Shown here in pieces: positions 35,098 to 42,599 of a DNA stretch of 64,000 bases (within the stretch, counting starts at the first letter, position 1; the number at the start of each line of letters is the position of its first letter). The stretch is from Desulfosporosinus sp. BRH_c37. Its GTDB lineage: Bacteria > Bacillota > Desulfitobacteriia > Desulfitobacteriales > Desulfitobacteriaceae. The stretch is from assembly GCA_001516045.1 (NCBI GenBank), contig LOEW01000060.1, positions 1 to 64,000 on the forward strand, given 5' to 3'. The notes beneath the pieces are model-generated. The model had not been told where the DNA came from, did no database searches, and was given only the letters and a program-made list of their open reading frames with translations. Made by a program: the position numbers and the translations under genes.

Positions 35098-36155
35098 TAC
35101 CAACCCTTCTTTCCGCGTAATAGTATAAAGAAAAAAAACGGAGCTCCGATGATGGACGTCAGAATTCCTAAAGGAATCTCAGCCGATGTAAGGGTTCTGG
35201 CCAGATCATCTACCAGCAGCATATAGACACTCCCTATCGCAATCGACACTGGTAAGAGCACCTTATAATTTGGGCCAACCAGCATCCGGGCCAAGTGGGG
35301 CACTATCAGTCCAACCCAGCCAATCAGGCCACTGATCGAGACTGCCCCGGCAGTGAGTAGTGAAGAGCAAATAATTACGACCAATCTTAACCTTCCCGTT
35401 TCCAAGCCCATCGTCTTAGCCTCCTCTTCCCCCAGAGATAAGACATTTAGACGCCAGCGCAATAAATAGAGAGGTACGCCCCCCAGTAACATTATGACCA
35501 ACGAAGAAAGCACATTCTTGGGCGAAACTGTTGCCAAACTACCCATCAACCAGAACGTTATGGCGGGCAATTTGTCATACGGATCAGCCATGTATTTAAG
35601 AAGAGATGTGAATGATGAACATAACGTGCCTACTAAAATCCCAGTGAGCACTAAGGCTAAGGTCGGATCACGCTTGATTTTATTGCTGAGAACGTACACG
35701 ATAATAACAGCCAAGAGGCTAACAACAAAGGCGGATATCTGAATACCAGCAACGTTAAAAGAGAAAAAGATTGCCAACGCCGCTCCCAACCCTGCTCCTG
35801 AAGATGCGCCTAAAATATCGGGCGATACCAAAGGGTTTTTGAACATTCCTTGATAAGCAGCTCCAGCTATCGACAACGCAGAGCCTACTAACATAGCTGC
35901 TATAATTCTAGGAAGTCTCACTTGAAAGATAACCGTATTGATAACACCCTCTGGGCCATGAACAAAAGGGAAAATTTTTCCCATCAAAGCTGATAATAGA
36001 TCAGGGATGGATATAGGATAACGACCTAAGGGGAAAGAAAGGATAAACGCAAAAATGGGTAATAATACTACAACAAGATATACCTTAAGTAAATTTACTT
36101 CAGCCGTTGCTTCGGGCAACGATTCTTTGTTTTTAATGCTAGCTTTCACTATCAC
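35097..36155 (-). CDS. FecCD/BtuC-type ABC importer permease 4
   Basis: About 352 residues with LPRIIAAMLVGSALSIAGAA, NPLVSPDILGASSGAG and GWVGLIVPHLARMLVG, ten predicted membrane segments. Start is uncertain: AGGAGG precedes GTG codons at 36155 and 36149, both more plausible than the distal reading at 36215. It is the first gene after the Moco riboswitch at 36300-36470 and may head a transcript running as far as 8.5 kb. Confidence 0.88.
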   Translation of the reverse strand: MIVKASIKNKESLPEATAEVNLLKVYLVVVLLPIFAFILSFPLGRYPISIPDLLSALMGKIFPFVHGPEGVINTVIFQVRLPRIIAAMLVGSALSIAGAAYQGMFKNPLVSPDILGASSGAGLGAALAIFFSFNVAGIQISAFVVSLLAVIIVYVLSNKIKRDPTLALVLTGILVGTLCSSFTSLLKYMADPYDKLPAITFWLMGSLATVSPKNVLSSLVIMLLGGVPLYLLRWRLNVLSLGEEEAKTMGLETGRLRLVVIICSSLLTAGAVSISGLIGWVGLIVPHLARMLVGPNYKVLLPVSIAIGSVYMLLVDDLARTLTSAEIPLGILTSIIGAPFFFFILLRGKKGW

Positions 36156-36299
36156 GAATCCTCCTGACCGAATATTGTGTAAACTCGACTTTTTCTTCAC
36201 GAGTTCAACGCACACCTACACTTAGCTGAGCATCAAAATACCAGACCTAATCAGCTCTCCTTTATCATTATGTGAGCATTTTCACCAAACCTGCATAAT

Positions 36300-36470
36300 A
36301 ATAGCTCCACTATATAGAAAGTGGAGCCATGCAAAACAAAATCCTTGCTGGCCTAACCACCTCCTTTTCAATAGGAAGGCATATCCGTTTCCGGGTATAC
36401 CCTGAGGGCTTATAGCCCTGGCCGCCAACCATAGATTAACTCATTAGGTTTATACCGGCTCGGAGATAGG
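36300..36470 (-). promoter_or_regulatory. Moco/Tuco riboswitch, copy 2, with hairpin
   Basis: Minus strand: CTATCTCCGAGCCGG at the 5' end, core ACCCGGAAACGGATATGCC, GAAAAGGAGGTGG, then GGCTCCACTTTC / GTGGAGC followed by TATTATTATG, a weaker terminator than in copies 1 and 4. It precedes permease 4 and the long downstream array. The rest of 36156-36830 has the promoter listed next and no other recognisable gene. Confidence 0.83.
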
Positions 36471-36638
36471 GTCTATTAAGATTTTCGAGAATGAGACAGG
36501 GATTATTTCGCTTCTGGGAATCATAAATACAATAACTAACATTTGTATTAAGTTGGTCTATGTTCAGTTTATCTCGCTAATTCTATATAATTTGCGGATA
36601 GATTCTATCATTAACTAACTAAACACAACTACTATACC

Positions 36639-36667
36639 ATTATACTATGGCTCATGTTAGTTAGCAA
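36639..36667 (-). promoter_or_regulatory. Sigma-70 promoter with GTTAG-type flanking elements
   Basis: On the minus strand TTGCTA and TATAAT are separated by 17 bases. CTAACTAA and TTAGTTAG blocks lie on both sides. The same arrangement (TTGCTA, 18 bases, TATAAT, GTTAGTTAG) stands upstream of modA-2 at 48.8 kb. This suggests common control by a molybdate/tungstate regulator. The regulator itself is not proven. Confidence 0.65.
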
Positions 36668-36830
36668 TATAATTAGATATTCTACAGGATACTACTGGAT
36701 ACCTCCCTAAGGGTTATTAGGCAGTCGCTTATTGGCTATTAATCCCATCACCTGGTAAATATCAGGAATATGGCGACTCCGCCTAAAATCAGAAGTTAAC
36801 AAAGTTCACTAAAGATTCTAAGCGAAATAA

Positions 36831-38051
36831 TCATTTCTTGAAGCTGGCTAAGAATTCATCGTTTAATCCTTTTTGTAATTTACCAATGTCCTGTGATTTG
36901 ATAAAATCCCATTCCAGCCAATTGAACGCCACACCTTCAGGTATCTTATCTTCTACTTCTGGATGCAATGAGGGGTAATATGCTCCAGCGCATATTTCTC
37001 CTACTTCCTGGCTGATGAAAAAATCCGTTATCTTTTCAAGTTGCTTGGCTTTTTCCGCTTTTACCAACATTGTTACCGGGCTGATTATTGCACCATCCTC
37101 TGGCCAGACAACCGTTACATTTTCTTTATGTTTGATAGCCTTAGTGAAGAAATAAGGCATAATACTCACGGCAGGAGTCCCTATGTTGCCGCTGCCAGCC
37201 GCCTTAGCCATTTGAGAAGGATGCCATCCGTATTTCACAGATCGACCCAGTCTTTTTATTCCCTCCATCCCATATGTTTTGTAAATAGCTAAGAGAACTG
37301 TTTCACAAAAAAAATACTTTTCCCCGCGCATAGCTACTCTTTTCTCAAATTCAGGATTTAATATATCCTCCCACTTTTTAGGGTAATTAGTAGTTCCGAT
37401 TTGTGAATGATCAATAACCATAACTAACACATTCATCGCTAGTATTGTGTAGTTTCCACCTGGATCTTTGATTCCGATCTGGGAGTATCTTTTATGGGGC
37501 TGATAATACGCAGCATCTATGAAAAAGCCCTTATCTATAAACCTTTTAATAAACCGTTGATAAAAGAAATTATTTAAACCTGGAGTAATGATCACATCCG
37601 GGATATCCGCAAGATCTTCAAATTGGTCTACATATTGATAATAAGACAACTGGTTATTGGCATTCCCCTCGATAAGATAATTTAACCCAGTCTTATCTAT
37701 GCCAAATTCCTGATCAAGATACCTTTCAAAAGCTTGCTGAAGCGGTAATTTAAGTGGACAAGGCAAAAGGGCGAGAAGATTTAACTTTTCGCTATTCGCC
37801 GCTCCACCATGTTCAAAGGGATATTTCCGTGGATAACTTGAATCTATCCTTTCTTCAAGAAGCTTAACGAAAACAGCCGGATTAATATGTCTCGTCTGAA
37901 GAATAGTTTTTAATCTGATAAAAGGACCTATTTTACTAAAAATATCATTTTCGGCAAAGTATTGAAAACCGTTAGCAACAAATATTTCAAGTGTTTCAGG
38001 ATATTGTCGCAATAATTCACTTATTAAGATATTTGAATCAATTATCATCAT
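36831..38051 (-). CDS. DUF1858-like domain fused to a solute-binding protein, no signal peptide
   Basis: 406 residues. Residues 1-68 resemble DUF1858 (NILISELLRQYPETLEIFVA NGF, then a helical half), a small domain that often accompanies metal or hybrid-cluster proteins. Residues about 95-400 are a family-1 (Fe3+/spermidine-type) extracellular binding-protein fold with PDVIITPGLNNFFYQRF, TNYPKKWEDILNPEF and NIGTPAVSIMPYFFTKA. No signal peptide or lipobox is present, so it should stay in the cytoplasm as a sensor or metal handler. Start ATG after GGAGGG. It is the only gene between riboswitch copy 3 and the next unit. Confidence 0.7.
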   Translation of the reverse strand: MMIIDSNILISELLRQYPETLEIFVANGFQYFAENDIFSKIGPFIRLKTILQTRHINPAVFVKLLEERIDSSYPRKYPFEHGGAANSEKLNLLALLPCPLKLPLQQAFERYLDQEFGIDKTGLNYLIEGNANNQLSYYQYVDQFEDLADIPDVIITPGLNNFFYQRFIKRFIDKGFFIDAAYYQPHKRYSQIGIKDPGGNYTILAMNVLVMVIDHSQIGTTNYPKKWEDILNPEFEKRVAMRGEKYFFCETVLLAIYKTYGMEGIKRLGRSVKYGWHPSQMAKAAGSGNIGTPAVSIMPYFFTKAIKHKENVTVVWPEDGAIISPVTMLVKAEKAKQLEKITDFFISQEVGEICAGAYYPSLHPEVEDKIPEGVAFNWLEWDFIKSQDIGKLQKGLNDEFLASFKK

Positions 38052-38114
38052 TTAATCCCTCCATATAACAAATCTCACAATCCAAATATAACCATCTATA
38101 AATATCTGAAACAA

Positions 38115-38282
38115 AATGGCTCCACACTCAAAGAAGGTGGAGCCATCAAGAAATAAAGCCTTGCCAGCCAGTCCACTCCTTTTCAAATGTGAAGGCATAC
38201 CCGTTTCCGAATAAACCCCGAGGGCTTAAGCCCTGGCCAGAGAACCATCGATTGCTCATTAGGTTCAGCTAGCTTGGAGTTT
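38115..38282 (-). promoter_or_regulatory. Moco/Tuco riboswitch, copy 3 (divergent), with hairpin
   Basis: Minus strand: ACTCCAAGCTAGC (the 5' box is altered from CTCCGAGCC), core TTCGGAAACGGGTATGCC, GAAAAGGAGTGGACTGGC, then GGCTCCACCTTC / GTGTGGAGCC followed by ATTTTGTTT. It precedes the DUF1858/binding-protein gene. The least conserved 5' box of the five, so ligand affinity or type (tungsten cofactor) could differ. Confidence 0.75.
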
Positions 38283-38297
38283 GAATTATTAAATTTT

Positions 38298-38825
38298 ATC
38301 CAAATCGTAAGACCCCCACTTTTACAAGCTTCTACAAGTGGGAGTGGTACACCTTATTCTGCTTCGGTGACGATAGTCTCTAGTACTATAGTCTCCGGTG
38401 ACGAAAGCCTCCAGTGACGATAGTCTCCAGTGGAGAGTATCGCCGAAAGCGCATAACCCTTGAAGAATACTGATGCGCTGTAGGATTGGTTTCGCCGTAG
38501 CCGCTTATCCCAAAAGAAAAACTTCGCGGCGAAGGATTAGTATCGCCGAAGCCGTGATCCCTAAAGAATACTTATCGGCGTAGGATAGAGTATCGCCGAG
38601 TCGCCTTCCCAATAGAAACACTTGGCGGCGAAGGAGGTAGAGTTCATCCTACAGCGCGAAAGTATTCGTCTGTGGATCTGCGCCTTCGGCATAAGTCATC
38701 CTTCAGCGCCTAAGTATCCGTTACTAACCTTGCGCCTTCGGCGTAACTCTCCACCGGAGAGTTACGTCACTGGAGACTTACGTCACCGAAGACTCGATGT
38801 TCAACTTTAGTTGAACGAGTTCACT
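38298..38825. repeat. Expanded three-hairpin repeat: tandem and inverted hairpin units
   Basis: The two outer parts of the element at 2537 are present (CCAAATCGTAAG ... CTTCGGTG and CACCGAAGACTCG ... GAGTTCACT), but the central stem is replaced by about 400 bases. These contain four direct units of 50-52 bases at 38438, 38490, 38541 and 38591, each of the type ATCGCC..GCCG..ATCCC..AAGAA..CGGCG..AGGAT. Two further units in the opposite orientation lie at about 38645 and 38695. Both flanks carry AGTCTCCAGTGACG / CGTCACTGGAGACT. The whole can fold into one long nested hairpin. No ORF is credible here. Confidence 0.85.
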
Positions 38826-38911
38826 GATATTTACTAAATAACTGGAACTTTGTATTTGTAAAGACTCACTATCCGACCAAGGTTTGTTTTACCACGCCCA
38901 TGACGTCTGCC

Positions 38912-39757
38912 TTAGGGACTACCACTTGCATTCCCCGGGAGGTATGAGTCTGTTTCTTCCATAACCCCCTCAAAAATTTCGTAGTCTGACAACCCCCAAA
39001 ACATTTCCAGGTTTAACTCCCGCAGGCCAACAAGAGATAACCGTTTCTTTCCATTGAGCCAGATACTATTCTTTTGGGGAGATGAACAAAACTCAAATCT
39101 TGCTGGATTAGCAAGTCTTGCCCTACAGAGCCCTTGGATGGTATCAGCCAAGCAACTAGAACCGTAAACTTGAACCTGAACATTCGGAGATTTGATATAA
39201 CCCAGCAATTTATCAGCGCTTAACGCCATTCGGACAGCCAGTAAAAGATCAGGACATGTTTCGCCATGATGAGTTACTGCTTGTTTGAGCAAAGTCTTCT
39301 GAAGAGCGTTTTGGCTAAGAGGAGATATTTGCGGTGTGCGCGGTGAAAATACTGTATCATGCTCGAAGTAAGGTTTAATGTCAATCACTGGCGACCCATC
39401 AATCGCATCCAAGCCAGTCACATAAAGCGTATTCTCCTCAAGCCGCTCCAACTTAACCAAGGTTAGAGCTACAGGATTAGGGCGAGATGGTGAGCGCAAA
39501 GCGAACACACCAAATTTATGGGACAATGGATTGACTTTAGATGGTACTGCGGTAGTAACGTCGCGCGGTGCTTGATGAAACCAAGTCAAAATCCATAAGT
39601 GAGAGTATTCTTCGATTCTCTCTAAGGCTCCGATATAGGCTGGGAATACCCTTATCCTTGCCTGAATTCCATTTGTGGGCATGTCATCGCGATTTGTTAT
39701 CAATGATTCCACTATCCCAATGGGCTTAAGTGTAATAGACTCTTCCACTAAGTACAT
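38912..39757 (-). CDS. TrmO-like protein fused to an FmdE-like domain
   Basis: About 281 residues. The N-terminal half (to about 140) is TsaA/TrmO-like: LKPIGIVESL, RIEEYSHLWILTWF, FALRSPSRPNPVALTLV, LDAIDGSPVIDIKPY. TrmO is the tRNA t6A37 N-methyltransferase. The C-terminal half (about 155-275) has HHGETCPDLLLAVRMALSAD and YGSSCLADTIQGL, the FmdE pattern (HHGH-CPG---G-RM...C--D). FmdE accompanies Mo/W formylmethanofuran dehydrogenase in archaea. Fusion to FmdE suggests methyl transfer to something other than tRNA, such as a Mo/W-pterin-related target; this is inference. Start ATG 39757 or GTG 39748. Last gene of the riboswitch-4 unit. Confidence 0.75.
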   Translation of the reverse strand: MYLVEESITLKPIGIVESLITNRDDMPTNGIQARIRVFPAYIGALERIEEYSHLWILTWFHQAPRDVTTAVPSKVNPLSHKFGVFALRSPSRPNPVALTLVKLERLEENTLYVTGLDAIDGSPVIDIKPYFEHDTVFSPRTPQISPLSQNALQKTLLKQAVTHHGETCPDLLLAVRMALSADKLLGYIKSPNVQVQVYGSSCLADTIQGLCRARLANPARFEFCSSPQKNSIWLNGKKRLSLVGLRELNLEMFWGLSDYEIFEGVMEETDSYLPGNASGSP

Positions 39758-39846
39758 TCTCCCCTTCAAGCCCAATTATTTAGTAGGCTGACATAGAACT
39801 TGTAACATAGAACTTGTAGAGTATTAGCTTCTCTGTCCGAATGCGA

Positions 39847-40629
39847 TCAAGCTGTAACAGCAGTCCTTGAAATTGGAGTATCCGTCTCTTCCAAGCTTGA
39901 TATTTTGACCATACTACAGCCATGTTGAAATATCTCCATTCCTCCTCCACCCTGACGTACAAAATCCCACACCTTGACATCAGTAATCACTGAACCAGCT
40001 AAAGTGGAAATACCATATGAGAAAAGCCGAGGAGTTAATGGCGTGCTTGGTCCAACTAAAATCACAGTGCTATTTTTAGAAAGTTCCAGGAGGCGAGGAA
40101 GAGTCTTATTAATCAGCGTCGTAGCAGTGATTAACACATAATCCTGAAGTGGCAAAAGATATTCGCAGGCTGGATCAGGAAAGTCATTTTGGCTTGGGCG
40201 CCTTTCTAGGATGGATAATTCACATATCTCACTCAAGGGATCCAAATCGGGAAAGTGTCCGATCACTGCAACCTTCTTGCCCTGGAATAGATCGCGGTAA
40301 TATTCAAAGGCGTTGCTTAGTGGATGGTCACTCACGGAACGACCCGTCAGCTGTTTAACCTGTTCTTCAGTATTCAGGGCAGAATTAAGAGCGGCCAGAG
40401 CAACTGCTGCCTCAAAGTTGTTCCACGATTTAATATTACGTGCCAGTTCTTGAACACCCATACCAACAATATTGCCTGCCTTAGTGATTGAGCAATGCCC
40501 TTCCAAGGGAGTCATAGCAACTCCTGTAGCCTTTGATTTTACCAAAATCCAATTAAGCCCAACGCAACAATCGCTCACTTTCAAATCTTTGGGAACAATA
40601 TCAATCAACTCGTCATAAATCTCCCACAT
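39847..40629 (-). CDS. DUF4213/DUF364-family protein
   Basis: 260 residues with the DUF4213 half (about 5-90: DCCVGLNWILVKSKATGVAM, ALAALNSALNTEE) and the DUF364 half (about 115-235: KVAVIGHFPDLDPL, DYVLITATTLINKTLPRLLE, TVILVGPSTPLTPRLF). The TATTLIN segment is shared with the protein at 30731. Start ATG after GAAAGGGG. It lies six bases after the FmdE gene, so both are translated from one message. A metal-chelate-binding role is suggested by the family structure, not shown. Confidence 0.82.
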   Translation of the reverse strand: MWEIYDELIDIVPKDLKVSDCCVGLNWILVKSKATGVAMTPLEGHCSITKAGNIVGMGVQELARNIKSWNNFEAAVALAALNSALNTEEQVKQLTGRSVSDHPLSNAFEYYRDLFQGKKVAVIGHFPDLDPLSEICELSILERRPSQNDFPDPACEYLLPLQDYVLITATTLINKTLPRLLELSKNSTVILVGPSTPLTPRLFSYGISTLAGSVITDVKVWDFVRQGGGGMEIFQHGCSMVKISSLEETDTPISRTAVTA

Positions 40630-40635
40630 AAGTAT

Positions 40636-41193
40636 TTATCCCCTTTCAGATATTTCTTGGTAATACGGATTTTTTACACATGCTTTGCAAAACACCTTGC
40701 TATCTACAGTAACTTCCCGACGATCTAAAATTACTTCACCACATTTTTCACATACCACATTATGGAGTGGCTTGCCGGGCAAATCTTCTGGAGGAATACT
40801 GATCAACACTTTCTGCCAGAGAAACAATTCTTCATCCTTAAAACGCTGCAAAAAAACTACAGGATCTTCACCTGGTTGGGGATAGGCTACTATCTTTGGC
40901 GCTACTCTGATTGCTTCATTAGTTGCCAAGTTAACAAAAGTTGCGGCCATTTTTCCATAATCAACTACCTTTAATCTTCTACGCCCAAGAGTACATCCAG
41001 TTGTAACACTGACTGCATCCGTCGCGCAGCGATCCATTTCCACATACACAATCGAGTCGCGAAAATTTAAGGGATCGTCAATTCCCAGGACTTGCATGCC
41101 GAGGCGAGCCATCCTTACCCCCAATACCATACCCATACAGAGGTGGCCATGATAAGCGACAGCTGCTTGGAGATCTTCATCCAGTGAACGCAT
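40636..41193 (-). CDS. FmdE-family protein with C-terminal zinc finger
   Basis: 185 residues. The FmdE core (about 5-135) has YHGHLCMGMVLGVRMAR, MDRCATDAVSVTTGCTLG and KVVDYGKMAATFVN. It is followed by a zinc-finger domain CEKCGE ... CKAC (about 148-176). This domain order matches bacterial FmdE proteins with treble-clef fingers. Archaeal FmdE copurifies with molybdenum or tungsten formylmethanofuran dehydrogenase, but it is widespread without that enzyme. Start ATG after AAGGAGG. It heads the intact part of the riboswitch-4 unit after the decayed importer genes. Confidence 0.88.
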   Translation of the reverse strand: MRSLDEDLQAAVAYHGHLCMGMVLGVRMARLGMQVLGIDDPLNFRDSIVYVEMDRCATDAVSVTTGCTLGRRRLKVVDYGKMAATFVNLATNEAIRVAPKIVAYPQPGEDPVVFLQRFKDEELFLWQKVLISIPPEDLPGKPLHNVVCEKCGEVILDRREVTVDSKVFCKACVKNPYYQEISERG

Positions 41194-41223
41194 TCTATTT
41201 CCTCCTTATCAGTTCAGACTTTC

Positions 41224-41373
41224 CTACAACCTGTCAAGAATGGGGTAGGTTGGATCGTTTTCTATAAAGTAAGAAAAAGAAAAAAGTTCATTTTTTAAAA
41301 GAATTACATGGAGCATAACCGATGTCTTCCCCGAGGACGGTGTCCCTGCAACAATAACAAAGCACAACCTCAA
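41224..41373 (-). pseudogene. N-terminal fragment of a P-loop (CobW/HypB-like) NTPase
   Basis: A 49-codon frame begins with TTG after AAGGGG and reads LRLCFVIVAGTPSSGKTSVM LHVILLKNELF. GTPSSGKT is a Walker A loop at the extreme N-terminus, as in G3E (CobW, HypB) metallochaperone GTPases. A stop follows after DRL. The rest of the gene is gone. The retained start and ribosome site suggest a recent truncation. Confidence 0.5.
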
Positions 41374-41410
41374 CCCCTTCTTTCAACCTGCACCTTTGCA
41401 GGAAGCTAAG

Positions 41411-41482
41411 CTAATTAAATTTTGTGACACAAGATTTGTAAGTGGTCCCATCATCATCTGCAGCGCTGATTATTTTCACATT
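41411..41482 (-). pseudogene. Remnant: C-terminus of an importer ATPase
   Basis: Twenty-four codons including stop read NVKIISAADDDGTTYKSCVT KFN. They match the last residues of ATPase 2 (NVKIAKIDDHGVDIKSCVPLTN). It directly follows the permease remnant below, so one deletion removed the permease end and most of the ATPase. Confidence 0.7.
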
Positions 41483-41484
41483 AA

Positions 41485-41702
41485 TTAAATTTCAATTGGA
41501 ATTTCTGTGGACATCAAGGCTCTGGAAATATCGTCGATAAGAACTAAATAAGTACTCCCCAACAAAAATGAGGCCGGAATCAATAATTTGTTATTGGCCC
41601 CCACCAAAATCCTGACAGCATGGGGAATTACGAGTCCTACCCAGCTGATGATACCGCCTACAGCAACGGATGCTGAAATAAGAAGTGTGGAAATACTCTA
41701 TA
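41485..41702 (-). pseudogene. Remnant: internal part of a FecCD permease
   Basis: About 71 codons: SISTLLISASVAVGGIISW, VGLVIPHAVRILVGANNKLL, IPASFLLGSTYLVLIDDISR, then STEIPIEI and stop. Collinear with residues about 255-325 of permease 2. No start is present. It lies immediately after MT-C, showing that the methyltransferase-permease-ATPase module once existed here too. Confidence 0.85.
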
Positions 41703-41707
41703 TCTCC

Positions 41708-42352
41708 TCATTGCGCTATTTTTGAAAAAACTATATATCTTCCCGAGTCCGTATCTTCAATTGTAAAATTCTCAATTTTTGCTGCGCTCAAATAACCCTC
41801 AAATTTTTCGACTGGATTATCTTGAAACAATTTTTCCCTTTTGGTATTCCATTCTGGGTTGTGACTTTGCATCTGCTCCACAACTTTGTCCAAAATTTCT
41901 TTTGTTCCAAATCCACAGCCAATAAAGGCTTTGGCGTTGGGCTTCATAATTCGATAGATTTCAGCAAAGGCTTTTATTCCATCCTCCCAGAACCAGAAAG
42001 AACCTCTGCTGACACATAAATCTACACTGTCGCTGGCTAGGGGTATTGCTATGACATCAGCATTAAGCACAGAAAACTTATCACTTAATCCCATAGCTTG
42101 GGCATTTTCTTGGGCATAATCTAAGGCATACTTATTGATGTCCAAAGCTATAACTTCCAAATTGCTGATTTTTCCGATTGCCAGACCAAGTTGTGCACCT
42201 CCGCTTCCAATGTCCAGACATAGGCCTTGTTTAAGCTCGGATTCTTGATAAAATCTTTCGGCTAAAAACGGATAGACTGGTGCAAAAGGACCTCGAGCTG
42301 TTTTTTCCATCGTGTCTGCTGCTTCTTGCATATCAGTTGTGTCTTTTTTCAT
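41708..42352 (-). CDS. Class I SAM-dependent methyltransferase, MT-C
   Basis: 214 residues from the ATG at 42352, preceded by AGGAGGGTAATT; the longer open frame upstream is riboswitch sequence. Motif I CLDIGSGGAQLGLAIG (G-x-G-x-G partly altered: GSGGA), VSRGSFWFWEDG and a final DSGRYIVFSKIAQ. Homologous to MT-A and MT-B. First gene after riboswitch copy 4. Intact although its transporter partner genes have decayed, so its role may not depend on the local importer. Confidence 0.83.
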   Translation of the reverse strand: MKKDTTDMQEAADTMEKTARGPFAPVYPFLAERFYQESELKQGLCLDIGSGGAQLGLAIGKISNLEVIALDINKYALDYAQENAQAMGLSDKFSVLNADVIAIPLASDSVDLCVSRGSFWFWEDGIKAFAEIYRIMKPNAKAFIGCGFGTKEILDKVVEQMQSHNPEWNTKREKLFQDNPVEKFEGYLSAAKIENFTIEDTDSGRYIVFSKIAQ

Positions 42353-42395
42353 AATTACCCTCCTGCTAAATATATTTTCCTTCGTAAATTTGCAC

Positions 42396-42565
42396 AAAAA
42401 TAGCTCCACCCAGCAAAGTGGAGCCATGCCAAACAAAAGCCTAACTGGCTAACCACCTCCTTTTCATAAGGAAGGCATACCCGTTTCCAGGTACACCCTG
42501 AGGGCTTAAAGCCCCGGCCGGTAACCATAGAATTAATCCTTAGGTTATTCCGGCTCGGAGATAAG
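42396..42565 (-). promoter_or_regulatory. Moco/Tuco riboswitch, copy 4, with terminator
   Basis: Minus strand: TATCTCCGAGCCGG, core ACCTGGAAACGGGTATGCC, GAAAAGGAGGTGG, AGGCTTTTG closing stem, then GGCTCCACTTTG / GGTGGAGC followed by TATTTTTG. It is the copy closest to the Moco consensus as I know it. It lies between modD and MT-C. Confidence 0.87.
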
Positions 42566-42599
42566 ATCATATTGTTAATTAGGGATCACATTCTGAGTC

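Noticed and set aside
38438-38746. CRISPR array
   Set aside because: The 50-base units are contiguous, each self-complementary, and change orientation; there are no regular unique spacers and no cas genes.
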